This document shows positions 45,546 to 57,536 of a DNA stretch of 64,000 bases, piece by piece (within the stretch, counting starts at the first letter, position 1; every line of letters starts with the position of its first letter). The stretch covers positions 89,673,641-89,737,640 of the forward strand of contig CM059973.1 in NCBI GenBank assembly GCA_030490835.1. Direction: 5' to 3'. The stretch comes from Annona cherimola. Lineage: Eukaryota > Streptophyta > Magnoliopsida > Magnoliales > Annonaceae. Position numbers and translations under genes: made by a program. The notes beneath the pieces were generated by a model. That model did not search any database and had not been told where the DNA came from. It saw only the letters and a list, made by a program, of their open reading frames with translations.

Positions 45546-46384
45546 ACCACTTTTATGAGACACGAAGTAAAGCTTTTTTTAAAATTAGAAGTAAAGCCCT
45601 TTGATAATACACATATATTTGATAAGGATTATACATATATAAATATATGGACGACTTACACTGGTACTGTTTTAACAGATATATGAAGCTCAGCCAGAAG
45701 AGAGTGTCGAGGAGTGTGCAGAAGCGATTTTGAGAGCGGCTTGCCGTGGGAAAAGATTGTTGATGTAGCCCACCTGGTATTCGCTTCTCTTTCTCACGTT
45801 CGCTCTTCTTCCAGAGGCCAGTGAGTGGCTTGCTCACCGCTGTGGTTGGACGAGATTAACGACATATTCGAGATTCTTTCGTTCTCATATATACGTGTAT
45901 TCAGTTGCCTGAGACGAAAATCAAGTATTTGGAAGCCAAACTCCAGCAGTCTGACTATTAGATTGGGGAAATTAAATAAGCTTTTTGTGATCAGGACATC
46001 GATTTGTTAATTCATATTGGTCTATAATTAAATGTATGATTACCGTTGAAACTACATATATATTCAGATAATAAATGTCACCGTAATCAAATCAATGTAA
46101 GTCCATCGCAAAAGGCTTTTTGTAATATTTTTTGATTGGTGTTTATATATTACAATCATCTCAAATATTGCCTTACAATTGAGCTATTGAGACATTTTTT
46201 ACCATATATTTCTTATACAATTCTATAATTACCTAACCCTTTCTATATTTTTCTAACAAATAATTTTCTATACTTGTCTGCTGTGGACACTCTCTTACAT
46301 GACCGAGAGATAAATGCCACAAACGTTGCTACTATGATTCTAACACGCCTGGCTGAATGATGTGTTACCATGATGACAATTTTT

Positions 46385-46908
46385 AAACATTTCTGCTTCT
46401 ATGAAACCTCTTTTTGATGTAATTTCTTCAATTTTTAATATTTTAATAATTAATAAAAATCCACTTCATTTATTGTGCTTAATATCATTTATAGAATCTT
46501 AGCAACCCTTTTATTTTTTTAATATTATTGTGCATGGGTCACATTGAAAATAAACATAATAAAATAGTTTAATATTAAATATCAATTTTAAAGTTATATT
46601 TTGAATATCTAAACCGTTTAAAATATCATTTGTATGTGGATAAATGATTCTATAAATCATTATTATATTTTAATACATTTCTAAATGAATCTAAGCATTT
46701 TTCATAATTTAGACATGAAAATATATATTTTTCAACATATGTGGCTCATAAACATACTTGATTAGGACGAAACTTGGCCTCTTAGATAAATAAAAGAGGT
46801 TAAATACAATAAATAAATTGAATTTTCCATCAACTATCAAAATTTTAAATTTTGGAAGTACGTGACTCTGCTTTAATGTAACGGTTACATAAAAGAGGAA
46901 CCTATTTT
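46385..46908. mobile_element. AT-rich MITE, family with CTTCTATG...TTACATAAAAGAGG ends
   Basis: The left end 'cttctatgaaacctcttttt' and the right end 'ggttacataaaagaggaacc' form imperfect inverted repeats. The interior 'taataaaatagtttaatatt' and 'tggataaatgattctataaa' is the core seen throughout the window. Confidence 0.6.
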
Positions 46909-46985
46909 CAAATTTGCTGCTAAAAGTAATATGTTAATTGTAACTTGTATTACTAAAAGGTTACTTTTAGAAATATTTATTATAT

Positions 46986-49643
46986 TGTCGTCGCGGAAAG
47001 CAAGTTTTTAACAATATTAATTACTTATGTCGTTTTGTTAATTAATCGCTAATAAGTCTCAAAATTTTCATTTAATTTTATAAAATTCGCACCGTTAAAT
47101 ATTAAAATGTTAATTAAATGCATGTGTTAAGTGGAATTTCATGAAAATTATATTTTTGATAAAATTCTTAATTTTGCTATAAAATGGGTAATTTTGCAAT
47201 ATTTTGAAAATATAAAATTATAAAAATAATTACACATGCTAAAGGGGATTAAATAGACTCACTTTAAAATATGGGTATAAAGTAAACCATTATGAAACCT
47301 TAAGATAAAATAAATAGGGGCTAAAAAAAAATATAAATTAAAAATCTTTGTGAGCTTATTAAAACTATTTTGACAAAAATTAAAAGTTTAAATCCACATT
47401 TTCGTTTTCTGCATGAGTACACGCGACTGTACACCGCTGGAGCACCATATTTTGGTGCTCCATCTTCCCCGGTCTACCCACAACTCTCTACCGCTGTTCG
47501 GCTCTTGTTTGTCACAATCGATCACCCACGCCGTCGATTTAAGCATCTTCCATCACCGGCCTTCATCATCCCCGAACGGCAGAAACAGAAAACCCATCTA
47601 CTCTCCACTGAATCGTCTAAACCCACTGCAATCGTCTAGTTCCCTGCCCTCCTCCATCAATACCGGCAACAAGCTCCTTTTGAATTCGATGTAGCAACCC
47701 ATTACGAGAAATCCCAACCAGTCCCTCATCGATCGAATAGGCAGCCACAAAATTTTCCCCTTGCCAATTGGCAGCCCTCTTCTTCAACCCGCATTTTCGC
47801 CCAAACCCATGGCTGCCGTTTTCTTCATCTCCACTGCAACCTATCCACCATCCTAGCCACTTTCCGGCAGCCGCCATTCAGCCATGAAAACCCGGCAGCA
47901 ATCTCCTCTCTAAGCTGGCCAAGCAACTTGCCCAATTCCCAATTCGTCTGCACAATCTGCACAGCAATTTCACCTATTGTTTTCCCAAGTGACAGTACCC
48001 TTCGAATTGGCCGTCCGTCTCTTATTTTTTTTCCACCCCCAGCACAAGTCTGATGCGGCCAGCTCGCCCCAACTGAATTTCAGCAGCAATGGCACCCAGC
48101 AACGCCTTACCCTCTTCTCCTCAATCAAACAATTTATGAGCAGTAAAACCCATGGTTGCCTTCCATCTCAACAGCACCGATCTTAGCCTCGATTTCCGCA
48201 TTCCATCTGCCCAAAATTTCCCAATCAACAACCCTTCAAAATATCGGTAAACCCATTTCAGCAACACCGAAAATCAGAGCAATCCCTTGCCATCAACTTT
48301 TCGACCGACCAAATCCAAGTAGGCGGCCATGAAAATCAAATGCAGTAACCCCGCGGAGCTGATCTTGTTTGCACCTAAAGAAGAGCTGGAAAAATCTGGC
48401 CCGGACAATCAATCGTTTCTGCCATCCACAAAACTACAGCAGAATCAAACCACACCAAACAGGCGTCTCCATCAGTTGCGCAACATCTCCTCCATCCCAG
48501 CACCACAAAATATCATAGGCAGCTTTGCCACCATCCTTGCGTCCGGTCTCTACCAACTGGCCATGCTTCAAACCCACAATCGGCAAGCAACATTGATTCC
48601 AGGCAACTGCTATTAAAAGTTCGCAATCCAAATTCAAAAACCACCTTCAACTGAATACTCAGGCCACTTAGTTGCTAAAACCGAAACCTGCTACAACCGC
48701 CTCTCTCATTCTCTCCTTCGGCAGTTCAGCCCCATGGATGACCGAACCCACTGTTAGTAGTAGCTGTTTTTTTTTTTCCAAGCAGCCAATAGAAGGCAGC
48801 GTGGAAAGCAACTCCAGCAAAGAGAAGTGGGACTCCCACGTCGGATTCAAGCTTGGTCATTGGGTCCCTCACACATCTATAAAAGGGGTTCCTCCTCATC
48901 CCAAGAGACAACATCTCTCCCATCACTTGAAGTGGGGCCCATTTAGGTGGGACCTTTGCCAAGTGAGAAAAAGCTCCAAGGGCTTGGATTGCTTCTCAAA
49001 GAGAGTGGTTTTTCGAGCAAGAATTGGGGTAAATAAATTTTCTGTTAATTATAATTTTTTTCTTTAATGCTTTGTAGTTGTTAATTTTAGATTTGTAATA
49101 TTTAGCCTAGATTTACCGCTTTATGCATTGTAATTTTCAAATTACATTTAATACAATTTTCATTCCTGTTTTCGTAGATTAATTTTTACTTCTGTAGTCT
49201 TTTAATTACTGTCCTAGTTTAGATTTAATTTTTAGTTAATTGCAATTTCTCCTTTCCTTTCTCTGTCTCTAATTTCTTTCTCTTATTTATCTGCTTTCTC
49301 TCTCTTCTTTCTTTCTCTTTCTAATTCTCCTTTCTTCTATTTTCTCTTTTCTTCTCTCTCTAACGTCTCTTTCTCTCTCTAACGTCTCTTTCTCTCTCTT
49401 CTTTCTTCTCTCTCTAATTTATTTTTCTCTAATTTCTTTCTTTCTCTTCTCTACACCCTCTTTCACTTTTCTCTTTTATTTTTGCTTAAAATAATTCAAA
49501 ATATATAGCCTCTCTGTGGATTCGACCCGACTCACCGTTATTCTACACTATCATCCGTATAGTGGTAGCTTTAATATGTTTCGGTTAATTTTAATTAAAC
49601 TGGTGATCACAGTGCTCTTAACGACAAGCACTTGGTGCGCATC
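46986..49643 (+). mobile_element. LTR-like block of a Ty3/gypsy-type element (possible solo LTR)
   Basis: The right part has the signature of plant gypsy LTRs: a long CT-rich tract (49250-49490), then 'ctgtggattcgacccgactc', ending 'ttggtgcgcatca'. A good TATA box (TATAAAAGG) is at 48878. The left limit TGTCGTCGCGG (46986) is a guess, and no TSD is visible. Bases 47370-49070 are GC-richer with several 60-130 codon frames of low complexity in overlapping frames, so I call no gene. The sequence just after 49643 ('tcgccactgtcac') weakly resembles an Asp-tRNA PBS. Confidence 0.4.
48878..48885 (+). promoter_or_regulatory. TATA box in the LTR-like block
   Basis: TATAAAAGG in 'acatctataaaaggggttcc', well placed for LTR transcription toward the CT-rich leader. 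Confidence 0.5.
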
Positions 49644-50177
49644 AATCGCCACTGTCACTAAGTAGAGTTCTTTATCATAAAAAAATGTTAAGTGTCACAA
49701 AAAATATGCTATAAAATATTAGCTGTCCCGAGCCCGTATGAATCATATCTATATTTCAAGTGCAAATAATAGGTAAGTTTTGGGAATTGTGAAATAAGGT
49801 GGGAAGTAGGAAATGAAATATTTTTAAAATTGTGTGATTGATATGAAATGATCGAGATAAATTTGGAATAAATATATTTGTTAGGAAGTAGTTATTGGAA
49901 AAATAATCGAAATATAAAAGTAAAAATGAAAAAAATATGAGGATTAGTTGTGATATAATGAATCTCAAAAACCGTATTTACCATCATCCCATCCTATGTT
50001 TTCCATAACGCGCCATAACATATTACAGCACATCACAGGATGGCCAAATGTTACCAATAATGCGTATAAGAGTCCACTCATCAATTACCTCATTATTATG
50101 TTCTGATAAAAAAAAGGACAAGTCTGACAATATCATTTATTATTACAGTGGCAAAGCCAGGACCCTCATAACGAGAG

Positions 50178-51572
50178 CAGTGTTGTCAGAACTGGACCGG
50201 TCCAGGTTCCGGTTTGATTTGGTGCGGTTCGGTTTGAATGTGAAAAACCGTTCGAATCGGCGAACCAGCGGTCGAACCGGAATATCCGGTCCAACCTGGT
50301 TCGACTGGTCGGACGGGCTGGCCCTCTGAATGAAAAAGAAAAAACCGTCGAATGCTCGAAATTGAATCGCCCCCGCTGGCCTTCCTCACCCCACTGCTCA
50401 AACCCTAAGTTCCTAATCCGCCGCCACTCTCGATTCCGCCTCGCCGTCCGCCTAGGCTTCGTCCTCCGCGTCGGCACGCGCTGCCGTAGCATGCCCTCGC
50501 GCCCTCCGTCGCACCGGCCTTCACGTGCCTGCTTCGTCTTCAGCACCAGCATGGGCCACCGCCGCACCGTCCACCTCTGCACCGTCTGCCGCGTAATCCT
50601 CCGGCGCTGCCTGCCCGCCAACACACGCCCATGCCGTCCGCCTGCATTTCTTCCTCAGCGTCGGCACGCGACGCCACCGCACGCCCAGCACACCCCTGCG
50701 CCGTCTGCTGCACTGTGCGCCGAGCTGGCCTCGAACTGCCGGTCGCCATCTCACCGGTCGCCGTCTCACCGGTCGCCGTCTTGCTGTCCGCTCACTGCTT
50801 ACTGTCTCGCTGCTCGCCGTCTCTGGTAGCGCCCACCGCAGCCTCGCGGTGGCCGTCTCACCATCGCCGTCTCTCCGATCAGCAGCAAACAGGGTACTCA
50901 ATACTCTCATACTATTTATTTATTTAGCAATTTTTATTTAGCTATACATTAAATCATTAATACATAATTTTTTTGCCTAATTTTGTACGTATTTAATTTT
51001 TTGCATGCAACTCATGTAATTAATACATAATTTTTTTGCCTAATTTTGTGCATGCAACTCATGTAATTAATACATAATTTTTTTGCCTAATTTTTTACGT
51101 GCAATTCATGCAATTAATATCACTCTCATAATTAATTGTATAGCAAAAAAAATAATAATATAGCTAATAAAATATTATACTTAATTAAATGATACCGCAT
51201 CTTGCGTAAATAATTAAATATGCAGCCATCATTTCAATTAACTATATGGTTTATGCACTCTCAGTTAATTTAGTTAATTTTTTTAAAATTCATGCTCAAA
51301 GATTTTTTAAAACTTGCTGTTAATTTTTTCTTGCATATTTTGTACTTATATTGTAGTCCTTAAAATCTAACATATATATATATTTAAGATTTATAAAAAT
51401 ATAATTTTTTCAATATATTTATTTAAAAATTAAAAATTTTAATAATTATGACATCATAAATATGTCATGCTGATGTCATCGGTTCGAACCGGTTTGATTA
51501 ACCGGTCAGACCGGTTCGAACCAGACCTGTACTTTTACTGGTTCAATCACCGGTTCGGTTCTGACAACATTG
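50178..51572. mobile_element. Non-autonomous hAT element, 1395 bp, perfect 8-bp TSD
   Basis: TSD AACGAGAG at 50170-50177 and 51573-51580. The left end is CAGTGTTGTCAGAAC, and the right end reverse-complemented is CAATGTTGTCAGAAC. Subterminal regions are dense in 'accggttcgaacc'-type words in both orientations. The 5' half of the interior (50340-50900) is GC-rich with overlapping open frames on both strands; the 3' half is AT-rich and has about three tandem copies of 'aattaatacataatttttttgcc' (50955-51100). The layout resembles a first exon plus intron of a deleted autonomous element, but no transposase domain is visible. Confidence 0.88.
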
Positions 51573-51843
51573 AACGAGAGAGGGCAATTTGTCGTTAAGA
51601 AATTACAATATTTTTTAAAGAGGGGCAATCGTGTAACAGTAAATCATATTTTTAAAATGTTGTTCAAACAATTTTTGAGAAAAAATTTTACTCTCTTAAA
51701 AAATTCAGCCAGTTGATTGCGGCGTCTGCAGGTCTACGGATGTTGTGCATGTGTACACTACATGCGGGGTTTCTCCATCGCGATGATACGTGGATGAATG
51801 GATGGTCAATTTTGGTCATTTCAAAGGCGGTGGTGCAACCGGC

Positions 51844-51851
51844 TATAAATA
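51844..51851 (+). promoter_or_regulatory. TATA box of the SDR gene fragment
   Basis: TATAAATA in 'ccggctataaataacaac', about 45 bases upstream of the ATG at 51890. Confidence 0.55.
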
Positions 51852-51889
51852 ACAACATAGCACCCCACCTAAGCCGCTCAGCTTCAGCA

Positions 51890-52077
51890 ATGGATTCAGC
51901 CCGTCTCACACGCACAGCTTTTTGTCTCTTCCTACCTCCTTTTGCCCTCCTCTTCTACTCACTCACCCTTTCGCTAATTTTCCTGTACAGCTCTTCCTTT
52001 TTCTTCTTCCCACCCCCCATGAAAAAACCGCAGGCAAAGTCGTCCTTATCACCGGTGCTTCCTCCGGCATTGGCGAA
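51890..52077 (+). pseudogene. 11-beta-hydroxysteroid dehydrogenase-like (steroleosin-type SDR), exon 1 with frameshift
   Basis: The ATG at 51890 starts MDSARLTRTAFCLFLPPFAL, a hydrophobic N-terminal anchor typical of plant HSD/steroleosins. The cofactor-binding signature GKVVLITGASSGIGE (TGxxxGIG, Rossmann fold NADP(H) site) follows in another frame, so one base is missing or extra in the homopolymer-rich stretch near 52005-52030. The coding ends at GIGE directly before a GT donor (52078), the same exon boundary as in the copy at 57537-58085. No later exons are visible downstream. Intact family members are oil-body or ER-associated NADP-dependent dehydrogenases acting on sterols or brassinosteroids. 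Confidence 0.78.
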
Positions 52078-52292
52078 GTACTTGATATATTCACTTTTAT
52101 ATCTTTATTTCTTTAATTATTTTTAGTTTATTGTCAAAAACATATATACATATATCCCTTTTTCAATATATATATGTATCATTGGCGAAGTACTTGATAT
52201 ATTCACTTTTATATCTTTATATCTTTATTTTTTTAGCTAATTATCAAAAACATATATATATATATCGCTTTTTTCAATATATATGTGTGTGT
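52069..52292 (+). repeat. 112-bp tandem duplication of an exon-intron junction
   Basis: Copies 52069-52180 and 52181-52292 both begin ATTGGCGAAGTACTTGATAT, so the end of SDR exon 1 and its splice donor are present twice. A third 'attgg' follows. The copies differ at several positions. Confidence 0.85.
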
Positions 52293-52309
52293 ATTGGAGC
52301 TGTGCAACT

Positions 52310-53105
52310 GCACCGGAACAGCGGTACATTTACCCAAAAGTTTGCCACATACATATTAGAATACAATGAAACTTTATACTATCATTTATCCATATATAAA
52401 TTTTATAGCAAATGGTTTACATGTTGAAAAAACCACTTTAAAATTGTTATTTACATCAAACTATTTTATTACGTTGAATTTATACCATTTTCAGATGGGG
52501 CCCATATACATATCTGATTGGGAAGAAAATTGGTATGATAAATACAATGAGTGGAGTAGATTATGATTTGATGATTACATTGGAAAGTATGTAAGAGCGA
52601 GTTAAGAAAGTGAAGTTTTCCACATATTGAGTCATGTAATATAATAAGAGTAAAGGAAAAATAATTAGAGTAATTATGTAAGAAAATAATTAGAATTTAA
52701 AAGTAAAAATGAAAAAGAGTAAGCGGGCACTAAAGATTGCTAGTTAAGAAAGCGAAGTTTTCCACGTTGAGTCATGTAAGTAAGTAGGCACTAAAGATTT
52801 TAAATGTTTTTTTGGAAAGTATGTGAGAGCTAGTTGAGAAAGTGAGTTTTCCACGTATTGAGTCTACCAAACACTCCTTTAATTAATGACGTATTGAGTC
52901 ATGTAATATAATAAGAGTAAAGGGAAAATAATTAGAGTAATTATGTAAGAAAATAATTAGAATTTAAAAGTACAAATGTAAAAGAGTAAGTAGGCGCTAA
53001 AGATTTTAAATGTTTTTTCAGGAAGTATGTGAGAGCTAGTTGAGAAGGTGAAGTTTTCTACAGATAGAGTCTACCAAACACTCCCTTTCCCTTAATTAAT
53101 GACGT
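52310..53105 (+). repeat. MITE remnant followed by imperfect tandem repeats
   Basis: Bases 52310-52590 match the family at 12700-13040. Bases 52575-53105 hold three imperfect repeats with 'ggaaagtatgtgagagctag', 'gaagttttccac', 'gagtctaccaaacactcc' and 'aaataattagagtaattatg'. Confidence 0.65.
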
Positions 53106-53235
53106 GTTGTGTTATAAAAAGTAACCTCTTAGCTACAAGAGAAACAATTATCGTTTTACTTGCCATTTGAAAGTGTAGTTGCATTTTTATCGAAAAAATT
53201 ATTGTTGCATTTAAGTACATTATAGATTTTTAAAA

Positions 53236-53742
53236 GGGTGAATTTCTTATATATCCACAAATTTTACGCATAATTCTACTTATACCATAATTCGACTTAT
53301 ACTCCTAAATTTTTAAAAATTTTATTTATATTTATAAATTTTCAAAAATTCTTTTGATATTATGAATTTTCATCATAATTTCACTTATACCTACGTCGTT
53401 AGGAATCCGTTAGAGATGCCATTAACTCTTTGAGAAATGACGAATATGTCAATCTCTAGTTATAATTTTATAACTAAAAACTTTATATTATAATGATTTT
53501 TTAGTAATTCTTCAACTATAAAATCATATATTATTTAAATATGAATATTTAATTTCAAGTAAAACATTCTTAAATTGCATTAGAGCTTGGGCATATTCGT
53601 TATTTTACAAGGGGCTAATGGCCCATTTAATAGATCCTTAACGGCATAGGTATAAGTGAAATTAAGATGAAAATTCATGCGTATGAGATGAATTTTTAAA
53701 AATTCATAAGTATAAGTGGAATTATGGGTAAAATTATTTCCC
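53236..53742. mobile_element. 507-bp TIR element with TTTTAAAA TSD
   Basis: The left end is GGGTGAATTTCTTATATATC, and the right end reverse-complemented is GGGAAATAATTTTACCCATA. The inverted repeats extend over 100 bases. TTTTAAAA flanks both sides. It is an empty relative of the cargo-carrying element at 39374-40634. Bases 53743-54580 contain no gene that I can support. Confidence 0.75.
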
Positions 53743-54585
53743 TTTTAAAATATATCAATTAAAAAGAAATGTTTGAGAAGTTGAGAACGGAATGAGGTAA
53801 GCAGAATACAAAAAATTTACCTAATTAATTATCAAAATATCCTATTTGTTCATTGTACTTATATATTTTAATTACTTTTTCATATAATTCAATATACAAT
53901 TTTTTCTCATTTTATTTTGACTTTGCTCTTTATCTTATTCGCTTCAATCATTTCTACAGTTTACGTCTTAATAAATAGATAAGATCACTTTAATCATTTC
54001 CACAGTTTACGTCTTAACAAATAGTTCCTAATAAGAAACAAAAAGAAGCCCATCAGACCAACCAGGCACCATCTTGATACCCAAGGTATGGGCGCAACTA
54101 TTTTTATGTCATTAGTTTGACTTCCTGCATTAGCACTAGTGAATTTAAATCCTGAATTATGGGAGTAAAGTGTCTCTTCAATGATAATATGGGAGTAGTT
54201 TGTCTCCCTTGAAAATTTATAAAAGTGTATGAGAGGACTCGAATGTAATAGAAATGGAAATGATGAGTAAATATATGCATAAAAAAATAAGTCACAAGGA
54301 AGCAATAGGCGTGCAACTCGAGCTCATGAATCTCGGGTTTACCTCAACTCTGACCTTAACTCTATTTGTAAAACATCAATCCTAACTCAAACCTTAATCC
54401 TATGTGTAAAACTTAAACCCTAACTCTATTTTTGAAAATCGGGTTCGGGTTGGATTTCGGGTTTGAATTTAAGTGGATAAATTTACATTTTATTTAAGAG
54501 TGATAGGTTTAAAATTTTATATGAATGTATAATAATAACAAATCATATAAGTAAAGACACATCAGTGACACGTCGGGGCAGACTA

Positions 54586-54716
54586 GAGCATATTGTCAAA
54601 GTTAAAAATTTAATGCCACAAGCTCACGAGATCCATCCTCACCAACTGAAGAGCATATTGTCAAAGTTAAAATTTAATGCCACAAGCCCATGAGGTCCAT
54701 CCTCTCCAACTCAAGA
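54586..54716 (+). repeat. 65-bp tandem duplication
   Basis: 'gagcatattgtcaaagttaa' followed by 'tttaatgccacaagc' and 'gtccatcctc' occurs twice, at 54586 and 54651. Confidence 0.8.
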
Positions 54717-54923
54717 ACTACAAATAGAAGATAAGGTCCACATCCTCGCAAACAGGGAATCTCTATTCAAAGCATTTATGATACGACCCAAGAGATTTCC
54801 GCAAGGAAACCACAAAAAGGCCAATTGGGCAAGAGCATTGGCAGGTTCATTGTCGTTACGAAGAACAGGACCAAAATTGACTCGTTCAAAAGTGGTGCTG
54901 CTGCTTATGATCTCCTCCACCAA
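54711..54923 (-). pseudogene. Fragment of an RNase H-like domain (plant LINE or RVT_3 type)
   Basis: A 70-codon minus frame. VEEIISSSTTFERVNFGPVLRNDNEPANALAQLAF, in parts, resembles the C-terminal end of plant RNase H-like (RVT_3) proteins, where 'I..ll..f....f..vpR..N..AdaLA.lA' is the usual pattern. Nothing upstream extends the domain and no poly(A) or TSD is seen. It is a short relic of a retroelement or an RVT_3-family gene. Confidence 0.45.
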
Positions 54924-55493
54924 CTTTGGTTGTTGTAGAGTATGTTTGGAAAATAAAGAAATTTTTCATATGAAGGTTTTTTAAATATGAGGAAAAGATA
55001 TGATATAATTGAGGTAATAATGAGCAGTAAAAAAGAATAAAGTTAAAATAAATATGATAGATATATGAGTAGTAATGTACAAATGATTGAAAAGTAAGAT
55101 AATTATATAAAAGGAAGTGAAAAATAAGATAATTATAGAGAGAAAAATTTTAGTTTGGAATATTTTTATTTAATTTAAGAGCCCCATGGTAAGTAGTGAT
55201 CAAGAACTCTATTGTTGGGGCCATTTTGAAATATTTGAGAGGAGGCAATCCTGTTAATATACAATCTAAGATAAACTTATTAAAACTTCTAAATCAAGTT
55301 TGATACATGAATATATTTTTAAAATAAATTTTCTTCACAATTTTTATAGACCAAGTTTTCTACGTGTACATATTTGAGATAATTTTTATTTAACAACATC
55401 TAAAATATTATTTCATTTCATTTATTCTTTAGATTTCAAAAGAATGAATACCTTAATGCTCCTAAACTTTTCCATAGCTTTTTTTATGGATAT

Positions 55494-55517
55494 TTATATA
55501 TATATATATATATATAT
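55494..55517. repeat. TA microsatellite
   Basis: A (TA)n run within AT-rich DNA. Bases 54924-56110 contain a diverged MITE-like segment (about 54940-55170, 'agtatgtttggaaaat') and a short duplication at 55740-55930 ('gttgggagttt(c/g)aaatctttaa'), but no gene. Confidence 0.7.
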
Positions 55518-56120
55518 CATAATAACTGATATTACATTTAAGCACATTCATAGCCCTCATGATGGAGGAAAATTCTTAATAACACTCCGTGTAGGAAGAA
55601 AATTTGCAAATACTTTTACTAAAGGGAAGAAATAAAAAAAACTCTCATATTATCTAAATGGAGAGTAATGGACTGACATGAGTTACTATTAAGGTACACT
55701 CTTGGCGGTCGAATATGCTAGTTATGTGTTAAATCTGCTAGTTATGTGTTGGGAGTTTCAAATCTTTAATAGGAACTCAAAATTTTCCATAGAATAGGAT
55801 CCAAATCAAAAATTTTCATATCAGTGTAGTTGTCATGAGCTGAATTGCTGCTGATTATATGTTGGGAGTTTGAAATCTTTAACGGGAAACGAAGGCAACT
55901 CAAAATCTTTCCTAGAATGGAATTCAAATAGAAAATTTTCATATCAATGTAGTTATATGAAACCCAGCCATGGGCTTGTGTAACTGACAATGGCATGGGG
56001 CTAGTTGTCAAGCTTTTAAGCAGTGGCAATAACTTCATGGTCCTTTTTTTTGCAATTGAAATAGAAGTTTTGACCTTGGTCCTATTAAATTGTTAGATGC
56101 GTACAGTGCACGGTTGGTAG

Positions 56121-56700
56121 GGGTGTAAATGTAGCTGAGTTGACTCGAGTTGGAGTAAACATAACCCTAACCCGCTTTATAAAATATCAACTCAACTTTA
56201 CTTTCAACCCTATTTTTCATATATTAACACAACTCTATTTTAACCTTATAAAAATCGATTCAGTTTGGGTTAGAATCAGGTTAATAAATATATAACATTT
56301 AAAAATATTTTGCTTAATTAAATATCTTTTAAAATATAAATTTATACGAAAGAATAAAATTATTCATTTTTATATGAATACTTTTTAATTTATAACTTAT
56401 AGAATGATATAAGTGCTAAATAATATTACTTCAAATCAAATCAATAATGTCTAGTTAATTTCTATGTATTATGTACTAAATGTATGACTATTTATTAATA
56501 ATTTATTATATTATACACTAATATATGAAATTGGGTTGGGTCAGGTTGAAAATTATCCAACCCAAACCAACCCACTTTTAAAATCGGATCAGGCCAAATT
56601 GGGTTATAAATTTTTTTTTTTTTTTTTCAAAATACCTAACCCAACCTTATTATAAATTGAGTTAAGTTAATCGGGTTTAAACCAACCCCGTTTACACCCA
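56121..56700. mobile_element. MITE with GGGTGTAAAT...TTTACACCC ends
   Basis: Inverted terminal GGGTGTAAA / TTTACACCC, with TAG on both sides. Internal 'aacccgc', 'gggttggg' and 'caacccaaaccaaccca' words are typical of this widespread plant MITE style. A similar element starts at 63327. Bases 56701-57500 show no gene. Confidence 0.7.
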
Positions 56701-57536
56701 TAGTGGTTGTTGAAATAGCTACTTCCACCCAAACGGGATAATGACCATTCATTGGAATGGGTCCACCTGAATGATCAATGATCCACGCGCCATGCCGCCA
56801 TAAATGGGCATGCGTTGAATGGTCACTGTATCACAAATAATAATGCCCATTGACGTGCCCCAATGATTTTGAATCTTTGACCCATTCCTAGAGTTATTTC
56901 GTGGCTACATAGTTGCTGATGATACTGAGAAAATAAATCAAAGACCTTTCCTGTTCTCCCCTTTAACTCCTCTCTCCTTGCGGCCTAATTACCTTAGGAT
57001 CCTATGAGTTATCATCAAGTCTTTTGGGTTCGATTTGCAGAATTTAGCCTAATACACATAAATCCATCAACAATAACGTCCAGAAAAATTAAAAGCACAT
57101 CGAGAAGAGAAGAAAGATAAGAGGTCTGCTTTCACAGAGAAAAATTAAAAGCGTGTAGGCTTGATATCCGGTTATTTAAGACATCGTACAATTAAACAAA
57201 TCAAATTATCTGAGATTTAGTTTTTCTATTTAATTGAAAATGGTTAGTGATTAATTGAAATACTGGCATCCAGAAGGGACAAATAGAACTCTCACCGATT
57301 AAAGTGAACCAAGGAACCCATTTAGACCATATATAGATCAGCTTCAATGACACATTTTGCTCCCTCCGACAATCAGTAATAATCAACCAGACATGGGGTT
57401 TTACCTCTTACTATCCTGAAAAATCAAGGTTCACCTAGAATTGATGATATGGTGATGGTACTAACGTTCAAAATTTTTATAAAGGGGGCATTTCGAAGTC
57501 AAATGTGAATTGTTTGAAGCCCCATGCGAAATTTTT

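Noticed and set aside
47370..49067. Cluster of 60-130 codon frames
   Set aside because: Overlapping, low complexity, and inside an LTR-like block with its own TATA box. No protein family recognised.
50166..50910. Several 130-155 codon frames on both strands
   Set aside because: They overlap in all frames in a GC-rich stretch where stops are rare, inside a hAT element. No domain supports any one.
54360..54440. Telomere-like repeats (AAACCCTAA)
   Set aside because: Only one or two interspersed copies within a MITE-like sequence, not an array.
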